Below are positions 8,503 to 17,600 of a stretch of DNA of 64,000 nt, piece by piece. The stretch covers positions 22,942 through 86,941 of the forward strand of contig NZ_MRTH01000035.1 in the NCBI RefSeq assembly GCF_001956045.1, in the 5' to 3' direction. The notes beneath the pieces were generated by a model. That model was not told the origin of the DNA, made no database searches, and saw nothing but the letters and a program-made list of their open reading frames with translations. A program made the translations under genes and the position numbers. The stretch is from Paenibacillus sp. FSL H7-0331. GTDB lineage: Bacteria; Bacillota; Bacilli; Paenibacillales; NBRC-103111. Each line of letters begins with the position of its first letter. Positions within the stretch are counted from its first letter, which is position 1.

Positions 8503-10857
8503 ATGAGCATGACAGAACAGCAATGGAATGAGGAGCAGCAGCGTGTTAATAACGTTGTAGGCTTGATGGAACAGCAAATCGGGCAGCTGGAAGGAGATGT
8601 CGGTGAGGTTAGGGGCGAGGTTGTAGATATCCGTGCCCATTTCTGGGATGATGTCACGGTCAATATGGGTACGGCGGAGGATGCAGCCGAGACCTTATCC
8701 AACCTTAAACAGCAGGTTGAGATGCTGTCGGAACGGGAACGCACCCACCGTCTGGCTTATTCTGCGCTGAAGAAGCTGAATCGTATGGTCAAGTCGCCGT
8801 ACTTTGGCCGAATTGATTTTAAGGAAAAGGGCACGCAACAAGCAGAGATGATTTATCTCGGTATTGCGTCCTTCATGGACGAGAGGGACGATACCTTTCT
8901 CGTCTATGATTGGCGCGCGCCTGTGTCCAGCCTTTATTACGATTACCCGCCGGGTCCGTCCGCCTATGAAACTCCCGGAGGCTCCATTGAAGGAGAGATG
9001 CAGCTCAAGAGGCAGTATGTAATACGCGAAGGCGATATTCGGCTGATGTTCGATACTGGTGTTACAATCGGTGATGAGCTTCTTCAGCAGGTGCTGAGCC
9101 GCAGCTCGGATGCGCAAATGAAGAGTATTGTCGCCACGATCCAAAAGGAGCAGAATCAGATCATCCGTAATGACCGCAGCCGTATGCTGATTGTCCAAGG
9201 GGCAGCAGGAAGTGGCAAAACGTCATCGGCGCTTCAACGGGTGGCTTATCTGTTATACAAAAATCGCGAAACCCTGCAGGCTGATCAGATGCTGCTGTTC
9301 TCACCGAACCCGATGTTCAACAGCTACGTATCGACCGTGCTACCTGAGCTTGGCGAGGAAAATATGCTGCAAACGACATTCCAGCAATATTTGGAAAGCC
9401 GAATTGGCCGTGACTTTCAGCTCGAGGATCCTTTTATCCAGATCGAATACGTATTAAGTGCGCCAGAGGATGTGGAGTATGCGGCCAGAAACAGCGGTAT
9501 CCGCTACAAGTCGTCCGTAGACTATTTGATGGTCATGGATGCGTATAAAACCTGGCTGGAGCAGCAGGGGATGAACTTTATTTCCATTCGTTTTAAAGGT
9601 CGTGAGGTTGTGTCTTCGCGCCGAATCAAGGAACGATTTTACAGCTTTGATTCCTCCATTCGTTTGGCTAACCGGGTAGTGCTGCTGCGCGATTGGCTGC
9701 TGAAGGAAATCAGTGCATTTGAGAAGCTGGAGCGGAGTATGCCTTGGGTGGAAGAAGAGATTGAGCTGCTCGATGTCGATGATTACCGGCGCGCCTATAA
9801 AGAGCAGCAGCGCATTCAAAAGGACAAAGGCACGACGTTCGATGACTTTGATGTGGAAAAAAGCTATCTGGCACGCATGGTTGTCCATGAGCGGTTAAAG
9901 CCGCTGCGGCGACGTGTTAAGCAGCTGCGCTTTGTTAATGTACGAGCGCTGTATCGGCAGTTATTTGATAAGGAAGGACTGCTGGCGAGCTTGTCGGGAG
10001 AAGCCGGTGTACCTGAGTATTGGCCTGAAATCAGTCGTCAGACGATTCAGCGGCTGGAGCAGTCAGAGCTTGCTTATGAGGATGTAACACCATATCTGTA
10101 TTTGCTGGAGCTCGTTCAGGGCTTTCAGACGAATACGAGTATCCGCCATGTCATTATCGATGAAGCTCAAGACTATTCGCCGTTCCAGCTTCATTTTCTC
10201 AAACGATTGTTCCCTCGCTGCCGTATGACCGCTTTAGGTGATGTGAATCAGGGGATTTATGCCCATGCTTCTTCTTTGGGCGAGCATGATCCGATTGCCC
10301 GGTTATACGGTGCCGAACAAACCGAATTGATTCGGTTAATGCGCAGCTACCGTTCTACACGTGAGATTGTTGAATTCACAAGAGGGATGGTGCCCGGCGG
10401 TGAAGATATCGTGCCCTTTAATCGTAGCGGAGAGAAACCGAAGGTTATTGTGGCTTCGGAGCTGGAAGTGCTGCATGACCGTATGAAAGCTGATTTGCAG
10501 GCGCTTATTGCAGACCAGTATGAATCGATAGCCGTGATTTGCAAAACAGCGAACGAGAGTGCAGAAGTATATGAAGCGCTGCGTGAACATCTCCCGCTGC
10601 GTCTGATCACGAAGCAAACGCCGTCTTTTGAAAAAGGTGTGCTCATTATTCCTTCTTATTTAGCCAAGGGTGTGGAGTTTGATGCGGTTATTATTTATAA
10701 TGGCTCCCGTGTGCGGTACAGTCGTGAGAATGAGCGCAAGCTGTTCTATACGGCATGCACCCGTGCGATGCATCTGCTGTATATATATTCCTTAGGTCAG
10801 CCCAGCCCGTTTATTACTTCGCAGGCAGATGATACTTATCTGTGTACGAATGGCTAG
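8503..10857 (+). CDS. helD: RNA polymerase recycling helicase HelD
   Basis: HelD is a UvrD/Rep-like ATPase that releases stalled or post-termination RNA polymerase in Gram-positive bacteria. The N-terminal 100 residues are highly charged and helical, fitting the HelD arm that enters the secondary channel. VYDWRAPVSSLYYDY near 140 is a family signature. The Walker A box GAAGSGKTSSALQR is at about 233 and the DEAQDYS box at about 553, and the C-terminal YTACTRAMHLLYIY is helicase motif VI. The length of 784 residues is normal. ATG 8503 has GAGGGCGG upstream; ATG 8509 is a possible alternative. It is a single-gene unit with its own terminator. Confidence 0.92.
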   Translation: MSMTEQQWNEEQQRVNNVVGLMEQQIGQLEGDVGEVRGEVVDIRAHFWDDVTVNMGTAEDAAETLSNLKQQVEMLSERERTHRLAYSALKKLNRMVKSPYFGRIDFKEKGTQQAEMIYLGIASFMDERDDTFLVYDWRAPVSSLYYDYPPGPSAYETPGGSIEGEMQLKRQYVIREGDIRLMFDTGVTIGDELLQQVLSRSSDAQMKSIVATIQKEQNQIIRNDRSRMLIVQGAAGSGKTSSALQRVAYLLYKNRETLQADQMLLFSPNPMFNSYVSTVLPELGEENMLQTTFQQYLESRIGRDFQLEDPFIQIEYVLSAPEDVEYAARNSGIRYKSSVDYLMVMDAYKTWLEQQGMNFISIRFKGREVVSSRRIKERFYSFDSSIRLANRVVLLRDWLLKEISAFEKLERSMPWVEEEIELLDVDDYRRAYKEQQRIQKDKGTTFDDFDVEKSYLARMVVHERLKPLRRRVKQLRFVNVRALYRQLFDKEGLLASLSGEAGVPEYWPEISRQTIQRLEQSELAYEDVTPYLYLLELVQGFQTNTSIRHVIIDEAQDYSPFQLHFLKRLFPRCRMTALGDVNQGIYAHASSLGEHDPIARLYGAEQTELIRLMRSYRSTREIVEFTRGMVPGGEDIVPFNRSGEKPKVIVASELEVLHDRMKADLQALIADQYESIAVICKTANESAEVYEALREHLPLRLITKQTPSFEKGVLIIPSYLAKGVEFDAVIIYNGSRVRYSRENERKLFYTACTRAMHLLYIYSLGQPSPFITSQADDTYLCTNG

Positions 10858-10935
10858 GTGCTATATCATAGTCTTATGATTGGTGTTGTCTTTGCTGTTT
10901 ACGATGGTTCTTGAACAGAATTCTAACAATGCGTC

Positions 10936-10970
10936 AGGGTGTCTTTCGAATTAGTGGAAAGCACCCTTTT
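10936..10970 (+). terminator. Terminator after helD
   Basis: The arms AGGGTGTCTTTC and GAAAGCACCCT pair with one bulge and are followed by TTTT. Confidence 0.7.
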
Positions 10971-11246
10971 GGCGTATGATTATTTCGGTTACCCATAAGG
11001 TATTGCGTTGCGGAATGGATGCGAAATGTTCGTCATTATAGCTGACATATCATGGAATTCATCCTTGAACTGGGTTACAATGGCACGAGAGAGAACATCG
11101 TCGATTTTTCCTTATACCTGTTGCATACCTGCTAAGGCTCATGGGGATTTCTTCTGCGTGCAGAAAAATTTGGTCATGTGAATCCAGAGAGAGTTTATTT
11201 GCGAATAGAAGTATAAGAGGGAGAGTCGCCTGAAAGGAGATCCTTC
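10971..11246. other. Intergenic region before the first ECF sigma gene
   Basis: No gene is supported in this stretch. A short palindrome TTCTG-CGTG-CAGAA lies near 11152-11165, about 80 bp before the sigma start. No convincing sigma-A or ECF-type promoter could be assigned by eye. Confidence 0.4.
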
Positions 11247-11828
11247 ATGAACGGTTTAATGCCCGACCAAGAGCTAATGAAGCGAATTTCAGCTAAAGAT
11301 GAAGAGGCTTTAAAGCAGCTGTATGATCATTATGAAAAACCAATCTATTCATTCGCCTATCGTATGGTAAGAGATGCTATGATGTCCGAGGAAATTGTAC
11401 AGGAGCTGTTTCTGCGGATCTGGCAAACAGCCGAGCGCTTTGATGGCGCACAGGGCAAGCTGACGAGCTGGATGTTCACGTTGACACGCAATATTACGAT
11501 TGATCTATTGAGGAAAAAAAGAAGCCGTACACCGCATTCTATGGCTGAGCCTGATCAGCTGCAATTTGTTGCGGATGAACGGATGAATACAGAGTTGAAT
11601 GTAGAAAAGAAGTGGGTCGGTGAGCAGGTGAAGGCCGCTTTGGATGATTTGAACGAGGATCAGAAAAAAGTCGTCGAATGGATTTACTATCAGGGATATA
11701 CGCATCAGGAGGTATCGGACATGTACGCCATCCCTTTGGGGACCGTTAAAAGTCGTGTTCGGTTAGCCATGAAACAGCTTCAGCGGCGTCTATCCGATGG
11801 GGGAAGGAGGGAGTTCAGCAATGAGTAA
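11247..11828 (+). CDS. ECF sigma factor (SigK/RskA-type pair)
   Basis: This is a 193-residue extracytoplasmic-function sigma factor. Region 2 includes LYDHYEKPIYSFAYRMV near residue 25 and EEIVQELFLRIW near 47. Region 4 includes VVEWIYYQGYTHQEVSDM near 145 and IPLGTVKSRVRLAMKQL near 165. ATG 11247 follows AAAGGAG. Its stop overlaps the start of the next gene by 8 nt, and that gene encodes an anti-sigma factor with an RskA domain, the usual partner of this sigma group. The inducing signal is unknown. Confidence 0.93.
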   Translation: MNGLMPDQELMKRISAKDEEALKQLYDHYEKPIYSFAYRMVRDAMMSEEIVQELFLRIWQTAERFDGAQGKLTSWMFTLTRNITIDLLRKKRSRTPHSMAEPDQLQFVADERMNTELNVEKKWVGEQVKAALDDLNEDQKKVVEWIYYQGYTHQEVSDMYAIPLGTVKSRVRLAMKQLQRRLSDGGRREFSNE

Positions 11829-12786
11829 CCAACGAACAGATCTGATGTGTGAGCTGGTAGAGCTGTACGCTTTGGATGGCTTAACGAAAGAGGAAGCAGC
11901 ACAGTTCAAGAAACATCTGAAAACTTGTGCCGTATGTCGCAATCAATTAATTGAGCAGCAGCTAGTTGTTGATTTACTGCCAACTGCTTCAGAACCGGTA
12001 GAAGTGCCGCAAGGGATGCGCGAACGAGTTCTGGATCATGTATTTAATAGTACGGCAGCTAGCCATCCGGCTCGGGATGTGGTGATTCGGTCTGTCTCTG
12101 AGCTGGACGCGATATCTGGTTCGGGAACCGCTTTGAAAACCATACGGGCAAGCCGTTCAACTCAGGCCGCTGAAGAACAGCAAGCGATGGACGATTCGTC
12201 CAGGGTTACGGAGCTCAGCCGCATATCCAGTCAGGGCAAAGCAGACCAAAGGCTTCGTTACTGGAGGCTGGCCAGCCTCGGGCTCTCAGCAGTTGTAATC
12301 GGACTCGGGCTGTATGCCTATTCACTTAAAGGCAGTATGGGTGGGCTGCAGGCGGATTTGGTTGCCATACAAGAGACGGTCAACGGGCTGCAAACCGAAC
12401 TGGTTGGACTGAACAGCAAGCTGGCTGTTGCGAGTAAGCCTGCAGCGGGTATGCAGGTTAATAAAATCGTCACTTTGAATCCAGCAGCGGAAAATATTGT
12501 ATCCAAAGGTCTAGCCTCCATTGTCATCGATAGTAAAGGAACACACCTGATCGTACAGGCCGATGATTTACCTGAAGTGAAGCAGCAGGAGGCTTTTCAG
12601 GTCTGGCTCATTAAAGATAATCAGCCCGTGAGCGCAGGCACGTTCTCCCCTCAAGAGGGCAAAGGCGTCGTATATTTTACTTTTGAACCGAAGGACTACG
12701 ATACGGTCGCGATTACTCTCGAACCGGATGCCAACGGTGAAAAGCCGAGAGGATCTATCGTGCTTGCAGGTGGTTTAAAAAGCTAG
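11821..12786 (+). CDS. Membrane anti-sigma factor with zinc finger and RskA domain
   Basis: This is the predicted inhibitor of the sigma factor encoded just upstream. The N-terminal zinc-finger motif FKKHLKTCAVC has the His-Cys-Cys pattern of ZAS anti-sigma domains (about residues 31-41). A single membrane helix lies near 155-175 (LASLGLSAVVIGLGLYAYSL), followed by a short coiled segment. The extracytoplasmic RskA-like domain contains FQVWLIKDNQPVSAG and ends IVLAGGLKS. ATG 11821 is preferred over the in-frame upstream start at 11797 because AAGGAGGG lies 8 nt before it. It gives 321 residues and an ATGAGTAA overlap with the sigma gene, so translation is coupled. Confidence 0.9.
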   Translation: MSNQRTDLMCELVELYALDGLTKEEAAQFKKHLKTCAVCRNQLIEQQLVVDLLPTASEPVEVPQGMRERVLDHVFNSTAASHPARDVVIRSVSELDAISGSGTALKTIRASRSTQAAEEQQAMDDSSRVTELSRISSQGKADQRLRYWRLASLGLSAVVIGLGLYAYSLKGSMGGLQADLVAIQETVNGLQTELVGLNSKLAVASKPAAGMQVNKIVTLNPAAENIVSKGLASIVIDSKGTHLIVQADDLPEVKQQEAFQVWLIKDNQPVSAGTFSPQEGKGVVYFTFEPKDYDTVAITLEPDANGEKPRGSIVLAGGLKS

Positions 12787-12835
12787 TCTTCACTAGTATA
12801 ATAAATGTAAGGTTATGGAATGGGAGGAAATAAGG

Positions 12836-14047
12836 ATGAGTACATTGGACATTCGTCAAATCCATAAGGAGTATGCTGCGGATAGTATCGCTTTATCCGA
12901 GTTCGCTTTTCAGATGGTGCTAACACCGCAGCAACGGGAGGAACGATTTGCGTTCTTCAATGAACAGGAATCATGGGGTGCTTATGTGGATGGCAAGCTG
13001 GCAGCCCGCTTGTCGATTCTTGAGCTGCATACGTGGCTTCATGGCAAGCGCTTTGAAATGGGGGGAATTGCTGGAGTAGCAACATGGCCTGAATATCGCC
13101 GCGGCGGCCTGGTTACGGGGCTGCTGCATAACGCACTGCGTGTCATGAAGGAGCAAGGTCAGACCTTGTCGTTCCTGCATCCTTTTCAATTCGCCTTTTA
13201 TCGTAAATTTGGTTGGGAAACCTACACGGATTATATGAAGTATGAGATCCCTACTGCCATGCTGCCGAAGCTTCCTCTGCAGACGGGTAGCATTGTGCGT
13301 GTGGATGAGCAGATCCCTTTATTAAACGGGATTTATCGCAGTTATGCAGTTCGTTACAACGGTACGCTGGATCGGGATGAGCAGTGGTGGAAGCGACGCA
13401 TTTTTGCATCCAAAAAAGGAACAGCAGCCGTTTATCGAGACGTTGCTGGCGTACCGGGTGGGTATGTATTTTATGATGTTAAGGATAACATTTGCAAAAT
13501 TCATGAGATGATCGCTTTGAATTATGAAGCGGAGCAGGCATTGTGGAAGTTCATAGCAGATCATGATTCCATGATGGATAAGGTTACGCTGCAGGCACCT
13601 GCCGATAATCGTCTATCGTTTTTACTGGACAATCCACGGATCAAGCAGGAGCTGGTGCCTTATTTTATGGCACGAATTGTTGATGTCGTTAGCTTTCTGG
13701 AGCAGTTTCCGTTTGCGGTGGCAGATGATCTGTTGGGAACGGGAATGAGAGAAAGTGAGCTGACGCTGCACATCCGTGATCGCCATGCTGAATGGAATGA
13801 CGGCAGCTTTACAATCAAGATAGATGCCTTTGGCACAGCCAAGGTGGAGAAGCTTCAAGCAGGGCAAAACGACTTGAACGAGCTGGCTGTGGAATGTGAT
13901 ATCTCGACGCTTTCTGCGATGTTCATGGGCTATCAGCGTCCCGAGTTTCTGCATAGCATTAACCGGTTGCAGGGCTCTGAGGAGTCGATAAGGAGACTCG
14001 AAGCCTTGATACCGCGCCGTCAGACTTATTTGCCTGATTTCTTTTAA
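12836..14047 (+). CDS. Eis-like GNAT N-acetyltransferase
   Basis: This roughly 400-residue protein has the layout of the Eis family: an N-terminal GNAT fold, a second GNAT-like part and a C-terminal SCP2-like domain. The acetyl-CoA motif GVATWPEYRRGGLVTGLLH is near residues 78-96, followed by HPFQFAFYRKFGWE near 121, a typical Eis signature. The C-terminal FTIKIDAFGTAKVEKL fits the SCP2-like part. Eis enzymes acetylate amines, including aminoglycosides and peptides, but the natural substrate here is unknown. ATG 12836 is chosen because GGGAGG lies about 9 nt before it; the earlier ATG at 12815 would put that site inside the coding region. Confidence 0.85.
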   Translation: MSTLDIRQIHKEYAADSIALSEFAFQMVLTPQQREERFAFFNEQESWGAYVDGKLAARLSILELHTWLHGKRFEMGGIAGVATWPEYRRGGLVTGLLHNALRVMKEQGQTLSFLHPFQFAFYRKFGWETYTDYMKYEIPTAMLPKLPLQTGSIVRVDEQIPLLNGIYRSYAVRYNGTLDRDEQWWKRRIFASKKGTAAVYRDVAGVPGGYVFYDVKDNICKIHEMIALNYEAEQALWKFIADHDSMMDKVTLQAPADNRLSFLLDNPRIKQELVPYFMARIVDVVSFLEQFPFAVADDLLGTGMRESELTLHIRDRHAEWNDGSFTIKIDAFGTAKVEKLQAGQNDLNELAVECDISTLSAMFMGYQRPEFLHSINRLQGSEESIRRLEALIPRRQTYLPDFF

Positions 14048-14081
14048 ACTGGAGCTGGTTACGAATCGGAGTGATTTTCCT

Positions 14082-14783
14082 ATGGCACGACCCTTTGAAG
14101 GAACGACAGCCTCATATCATTCGGCAATCTGGCCTGGGCTTTCCATTCAATTAAAAGAGCAACATATCGTTGTTCATTCGCAATCGGGATTTATCACGCT
14201 GGGAAGTGCCTTATGGGGTGGCGGTTTGGGAGACTCATCTCATTTTGTTAATTTACACGTCTCCAAAGATTTTGATTGTAGTATGCCCGAAAAAACTCTG
14301 GAAAGTCTCATCCTTGAATTTGGTTATCCATTAAATAAAACAGTAGGACTGATGACAGCGGCTCATTTACACCGCACATCTGTTCAAGAGGAGATTGGTG
14401 ACCAGTATGGCCTCGTTGTGTGTACAACCAGCGGTGTGGGGAATGCGGCCAGGGCGGGCGTGCAACGGACGGTTTATTCATCTTATCGACCGGGAACGAT
14501 CAACATCTTGATGTTTATCCAAGGCTCAATGACTGCTTCGGCTATGATTGAGGGCATTATGGCGGCTACGGAAGCCAAAGCGGCAGCACTTCAAAATATG
14601 TCGATTATGGACCCGGAGACAGAGCTGATCGCTACGGGAACGACCTCTGATGCTATTGTAATTGCCTGTGATTCTCGTTACTTTCAAGGTGGCGTTCACC
14701 AGCATGCTGGGACAGCAACGGATATCGGCAATGCGATTGGCCGCTTGGTGCACCGTTCGGTGATTGAATCTGTCTCATCGTAA
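14082..14783 (+). CDS. cbiZ: Adenosylcobinamide amidohydrolase CbiZ
   Basis: CbiZ cleaves the amide bond of adenosylcobinamide so that scavenged corrinoids can be rebuilt into cobalamin. The family signatures are visible: TTSGVGNAARAG near residue 117, PGTINI near 137, EGIMAATEAKAAAL near 157, ATGTTSDAIVIAC near 186 and AGTATDIGNAIG near 210. The length of 233 residues is typical. ATG 14082 is preceded by CGGAGTG. No other cobalamin gene is in the window, so it is an isolated salvage gene. It ends at a clear terminator. Confidence 0.9.
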   Translation: MARPFEGTTASYHSAIWPGLSIQLKEQHIVVHSQSGFITLGSALWGGGLGDSSHFVNLHVSKDFDCSMPEKTLESLILEFGYPLNKTVGLMTAAHLHRTSVQEEIGDQYGLVVCTTSGVGNAARAGVQRTVYSSYRPGTINILMFIQGSMTASAMIEGIMAATEAKAAALQNMSIMDPETELIATGTTSDAIVIACDSRYFQGGVHQHAGTATDIGNAIGRLVHRSVIESVSS

Positions 14784-14818
14784 TGCTAATTGGATTTGAT
14801 CTGAATGCTAAAGCAAGC

Positions 14819-14858
14819 AAAAAGCGCAAGCTGCCGGGAATGGCGGATTGCGCTTTTT
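14819..14858 (+). terminator. Terminator after cbiZ
   Basis: The 11-bp stem AAAAAGCGCAA/TTGCGCTTTTT is followed by CTTAAT. Confidence 0.85.
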
Positions 14859-14951
14859 CTTAATAGATAATTTATATGTTTCAGCAAAGCTGAACGATTC
14901 TTATCTCGCAAGAAAAGCTACATTTAAAATACGGATGTATCTTCGTTGAAT

Positions 14952-14970
14952 AAGCTCCGATTAGGAGCTT
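14952..14970 (+). terminator. Second small terminator-like hairpin
   Basis: The perfect 7-bp stem AAGCTCC/GGAGCTT with a 5-nt loop is followed by TTCTT. Confidence 0.6.
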
Positions 14971-15141
14971 TTCTTATGGTCCTTTAAGCGTATATCCATA
15001 GATGTCGCCTGAGGTCGCATAGGTGCCCCGACTTTGGTCCAGTATGAAAAACCGCCGTAGGTCCGTTTTGAAAAGGGGTTGTGTGGTCTAGAATAAAGAC
15101 ATGAGCAAGGGACATCACAACGAAAGGCGGTGAATACATAA

Positions 15142-15441
15142 ATGAGGTTGAATCGAAACAGCGGTTTGGCGTTAGCGCTTATAGCATTTGGTGTCATGAT
15201 TCTGCTTAGCAAAATGGGATTGCACATGGGGCACATCATGAGTTACTTATTCCCGGTTGCGTTGATTGGACTAGGTTATCTGGGACTTCGGAATGATCGT
15301 ACGATTATCGGTCTGATCCTGATTGCCATCGGTTCGCTAGTGCTGATCGTTAAGCTGTCCGGTGTGATTGCCATAATAGTTGCCATAGGGTTAATCGTAT
15401 ATGGAATATCTAGCTTGAAAAGAAAATCACGCGCTTATTAA
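15142..15441 (+). CDS. liaI: LiaI-like small membrane protein
   Basis: This 99-residue protein has about four short hydrophobic stretches joined by glycines (for example GLALALIAFGVMILLS and VALIGLGYLGLR). It ends with the basic sequence SLKRKSRAY. The pattern is that of LiaI/LiaF-type transmembrane domains. In Bacillus LiaI anchors the phage-shock protein LiaH at the membrane. ATG 15142 follows AAAGGCGGTG. It is the first gene of a run that includes two PspA-like proteins, PspC, LiaF, LiaS and LiaR. Confidence 0.8.
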   Translation: MRLNRNSGLALALIAFGVMILLSKMGLHMGHIMSYLFPVALIGLGYLGLRNDRTIIGLILIAIGSLVLIVKLSGVIAIIVAIGLIVYGISSLKRKSRAY

Positions 15442-15480
15442 GACTTATAGTCAGATTCCAAGATGAAGGTGGTTAAGAGT

Positions 15481-16170
15481 ATGGGTTTAGGCAAACGATT
15501 CAGAGATATTACGGTTGCTACGTTCAATGAAATGCTTGAAAATTCAGAAGATCCGGTTCGCCTGATTGATAAATATTTGAACTCACAGGCCGAGCAAATT
15601 CGAGACTCGGAGCGCCTCCTGCAGCAGTGCTTGTCACACGCCTCCGGGCTGAGACAGCAGTATATGACGGCTGCGCAATTAATGGAGCGCCGCGAGCAGC
15701 AAGCGCTGATGGCATTGAAGGCTGGTGAGGATGAAGTGGCCCGCATAGCTCTTCAGGAAAAGCTGCAGCAGGAGGAACGCAGTGTGCAGTACAAGACGCT
15801 GTATGATCAAAGCAAACTTGGTATTGTCGAGCTGGAAAGCCAGCTTCAGCAGTTCAAAGCAGATTACGAGGAGATTGCTTCCAAACGCAGCTATTACATT
15901 GCACGATTGGAGAGCCTGCGCCTGCAGCAGCGGATGAACGAACGGCTGCGCGGTATGGGTGGCGGAATTGGCGCTGAGCAGCCGCAGATGTTCGATCGGT
16001 TAGAAGAGCGGGTCTCCGATATGGAATCGGCAGCGCGTGCATTGCGTGAAGTGAGAAGCCATGGACGTGAGGTGCTGCAAGCCGTAGGAACGGCAGCCTC
16101 ACAAGCGCTGGATCAGGAGATGGCTAAACTCAAGGTTAAATTGCAGGAGGAGGGCTGGATGCGATCATGA
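15481..16170 (+). CDS. PspA/IM30-family protein, first copy
   Basis: This is a 229-residue coiled-coil protein of the PspA/IM30/LiaH family, which coats stressed membranes. It begins with an amphipathic stretch (MGLGKRFRDITVATFNEML) and the family motif NSEDPVRLIDKYL near 20-32. Long helical heptads follow to about residue 215. ATG 15481 is chosen because AAGGTGG lies about 9 nt upstream; ATG 15463 is in frame but would overlap that site. It differs clearly from the second copy at 16713, being richer in glutamine and having its own tail. Its stop overlaps the pspC start by 4 nt. Confidence 0.88.
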   Translation: MGLGKRFRDITVATFNEMLENSEDPVRLIDKYLNSQAEQIRDSERLLQQCLSHASGLRQQYMTAAQLMERREQQALMALKAGEDEVARIALQEKLQQEERSVQYKTLYDQSKLGIVELESQLQQFKADYEEIASKRSYYIARLESLRLQQRMNERLRGMGGGIGAEQPQMFDRLEERVSDMESAARALREVRSHGREVLQAVGTAASQALDQEMAKLKVKLQEEGWMRS

Positions 16171-16709
16171 GTAGATTATTTCGTTCACGTTCGGACCGAT
16201 ATGTAACCGGTCTGTCCGGTGGATTGGCAGAAACTTTAGGAATCGATTCAACCTGGATTCGTTTGATTCTGGTGTTCACCACATTCTTTTCCGGTGGAGT
16301 CGTAATCGTCTTGTATTTCCTTGCTGCACTGGTCATTCCGAAGGAGCCGCGTGACCATGGACCGTTTGGTCCGGGATACGGATTCGAAGGTGCAGGGGCA
16401 CCGAATTGGAATGGGCAAGCTGGACCTGGATGGGGACAACAGCCATGGGGTCAGGAATGGAATGGAAAAAAACATGGCTGTGGCTATCGCAAGCATAAAC
16501 GCAATGAATATCGTCAGTACAACAACCAATTCGGTGCAAATGGAGCTGGCTATCAAGGCTCCCAAGCGAATGGACAAGGTCAAGCCGGTGACAATCTGGA
16601 TGACTTGATGAAGGATATTGAGAAAAAAGCAATGTGGAAAGAAATCGAAGAGCTTCGTGCCAAAGTAGCGCAATACGAAAAAAACCAACAAACTAAAGGG
16701 GACGTGTAA
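16167..16709 (+). CDS. PspC-domain membrane protein
   Basis: This is a 180-residue protein. The PspC domain at the N-terminus reads SRSDRYVTGLSGGLAETLG, then STWIRLILVF, and is followed by one membrane helix (FFSGGVVIVLYFLAALVIP). The middle is a Gly/Gln/Asn-rich, low-complexity linker (about residues 70-140). A charged helix at the C-terminus (MKDIEKKAMWKEIEELRAK) could contact the PspA-like proteins. PspC proteins sense or respond to membrane stress. It starts with an ATGA overlap on the preceding gene. Confidence 0.88.
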   Translation: MSRLFRSRSDRYVTGLSGGLAETLGIDSTWIRLILVFTTFFSGGVVIVLYFLAALVIPKEPRDHGPFGPGYGFEGAGAPNWNGQAGPGWGQQPWGQEWNGKKHGCGYRKHKRNEYRQYNNQFGANGAGYQGSQANGQGQAGDNLDDLMKDIEKKAMWKEIEELRAKVAQYEKNQQTKGDV

Positions 16710-16712
16710 ACC

Positions 16713-17417
16713 ATGGGAGTATTTTCAAGAATTAAGGACATGACGAAAGCATCGCTGCATGAAATTTTGGATAAAGTTGAAGATCCGATTATTATGTTAA
16801 ACCAGTATTTGCGTGATATGGAGGAAGAAATTGCACAAGCGGAAGTAACGGTAGCCCGCCAGATTGCCAACGAGCGTAAGCTGAAGGAACGTTATGAAGA
16901 AGCGATTCGCTTGACTGATCAGCGTGAAGAGCAAGCTAAGGAAGCCTTGAAGAATGGTCAGGAATTGGCTGCTCGTCAGGCTCTGGAGCAAAAGCTGTAC
17001 TACGAAGGCAAAATTACCGAGTATGCCGACTCGCATGAGCAGGCCAAGCTACAGGCTGCGGAGCTCGTTCAACAGCTTCATGAGATGAAGGATGCGTTCT
17101 ATCAAATGCGCAACAAGCGCAGTGAGCTTGTATCCCGTGCCCAACTCGCGAGAGCACAGCGGCAGATGGCTCAAGTCACAGCGCACAATGTCATTGAAGG
17201 CGGTCATGCAGCCAAAGGCTTCAGACGTATGGAAGACAAGATTGTAACCCTTGAAGTGGAAGCTGAAATTGCTCGCAAGCCTTACGTGGGCAGTAGTGCA
17301 TACTCCGGTGGAGTTGGCTACACACCTGCGAGCAGCGTAGATGCGGCTAAGCAAAAGAAAGTCGATGATCAGTTGCAGCTGTTAAAGGAAAAAATGGGTA
17401 CTGAAAAGTCTCAGTAA
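16713..17417 (+). CDS. liaH: LiaH/PspA-family protein, second copy
   Basis: This second PspA-type coiled-coil protein has 234 residues. The N-terminal amphipathic helix [19 protein letters not shown] and the motif [20 protein letters not shown] are closer to the standard PspA/LiaH form than those of the first copy. Heptad-rich helices run to about residue 185, followed by a glycine/serine-rich link and a final charged helix. ATG 16713 has GGGGACG 8 nt upstream. It is followed by a hairpin that may reduce transcription into liaFSR, as in the Bacillus lia locus where LiaIH are made in excess. Confidence 0.88.
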   Translation: MGVFSRIKDMTKASLHEILDKVEDPIIMLNQYLRDMEEEIAQAEVTVARQIANERKLKERYEEAIRLTDQREEQAKEALKNGQELAARQALEQKLYYEGKITEYADSHEQAKLQAAELVQQLHEMKDAFYQMRNKRSELVSRAQLARAQRQMAQVTAHNVIEGGHAAKGFRRMEDKIVTLEVEAEIARKPYVGSSAYSGGVGYTPASSVDAAKQKKVDDQLQLLKEKMGTEKSQ

Positions 17418-17474
17418 TTTCTTCTCATTATCCTCTTTGAGTGGATACCGAATTATGATATGCTTGGTAAGGCA

Positions 17475-17512
17475 AAAAGCCATAGGGCCATTTCAAAGCC
17501 GCTATGGCTTTT
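17475..17512 (+). terminator. Internal hairpin between liaH and liaF
   Basis: The perfect 11-bp stem AAAAGCCATAG/CTATGGCTTTT has a 16-nt loop. It lies in the 183-bp gap between liaH and liaF, where partial termination would keep the regulator genes at a lower level than the effector genes. Confidence 0.7.
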
Positions 17513-17600
17513 CCGCCTATATGAGGATCAGAGTAAATGCATGTGCATAGGTGTCATATACTACCACCCAGAATCAGCATAAGAAAGGAGGCAGCATAGG

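Larger units (their letters stand above)
14784..15141. other. Intergenic region before the Lia/Psp operon
   Basis: The region holds two hairpins (14819-14858 and 14952-14970) and, between them, a TTCAGC/GCTGAA hairpin at about 14880-14894. The 90 bp between the two terminators could be a short transcript, but no promoter is clear. A weak promoter-like TAGAAT at 15089-15094 lies about 50 bp before liaI. The dyad GACTTTGGTC near 15031 has only three-base outer arms and was not called as a LiaR box. Confidence 0.45.

Noticed and set aside
8695..9198. 167-codon minus-strand frame inside helD
   Set aside because: Overlaps the conserved HelD region and shows only complement codon bias.
15023..15045. 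LiaR binding box upstream of liaI
   Set aside because: The dyad around GACTTTGGTC has only three-base outer arms, and I could not match a full consensus.
14961..15239. 92-codon minus-strand frame before liaI
   Set aside because: It overlaps the liaI start and terminator region and has no ribosome site or recognisable domain.
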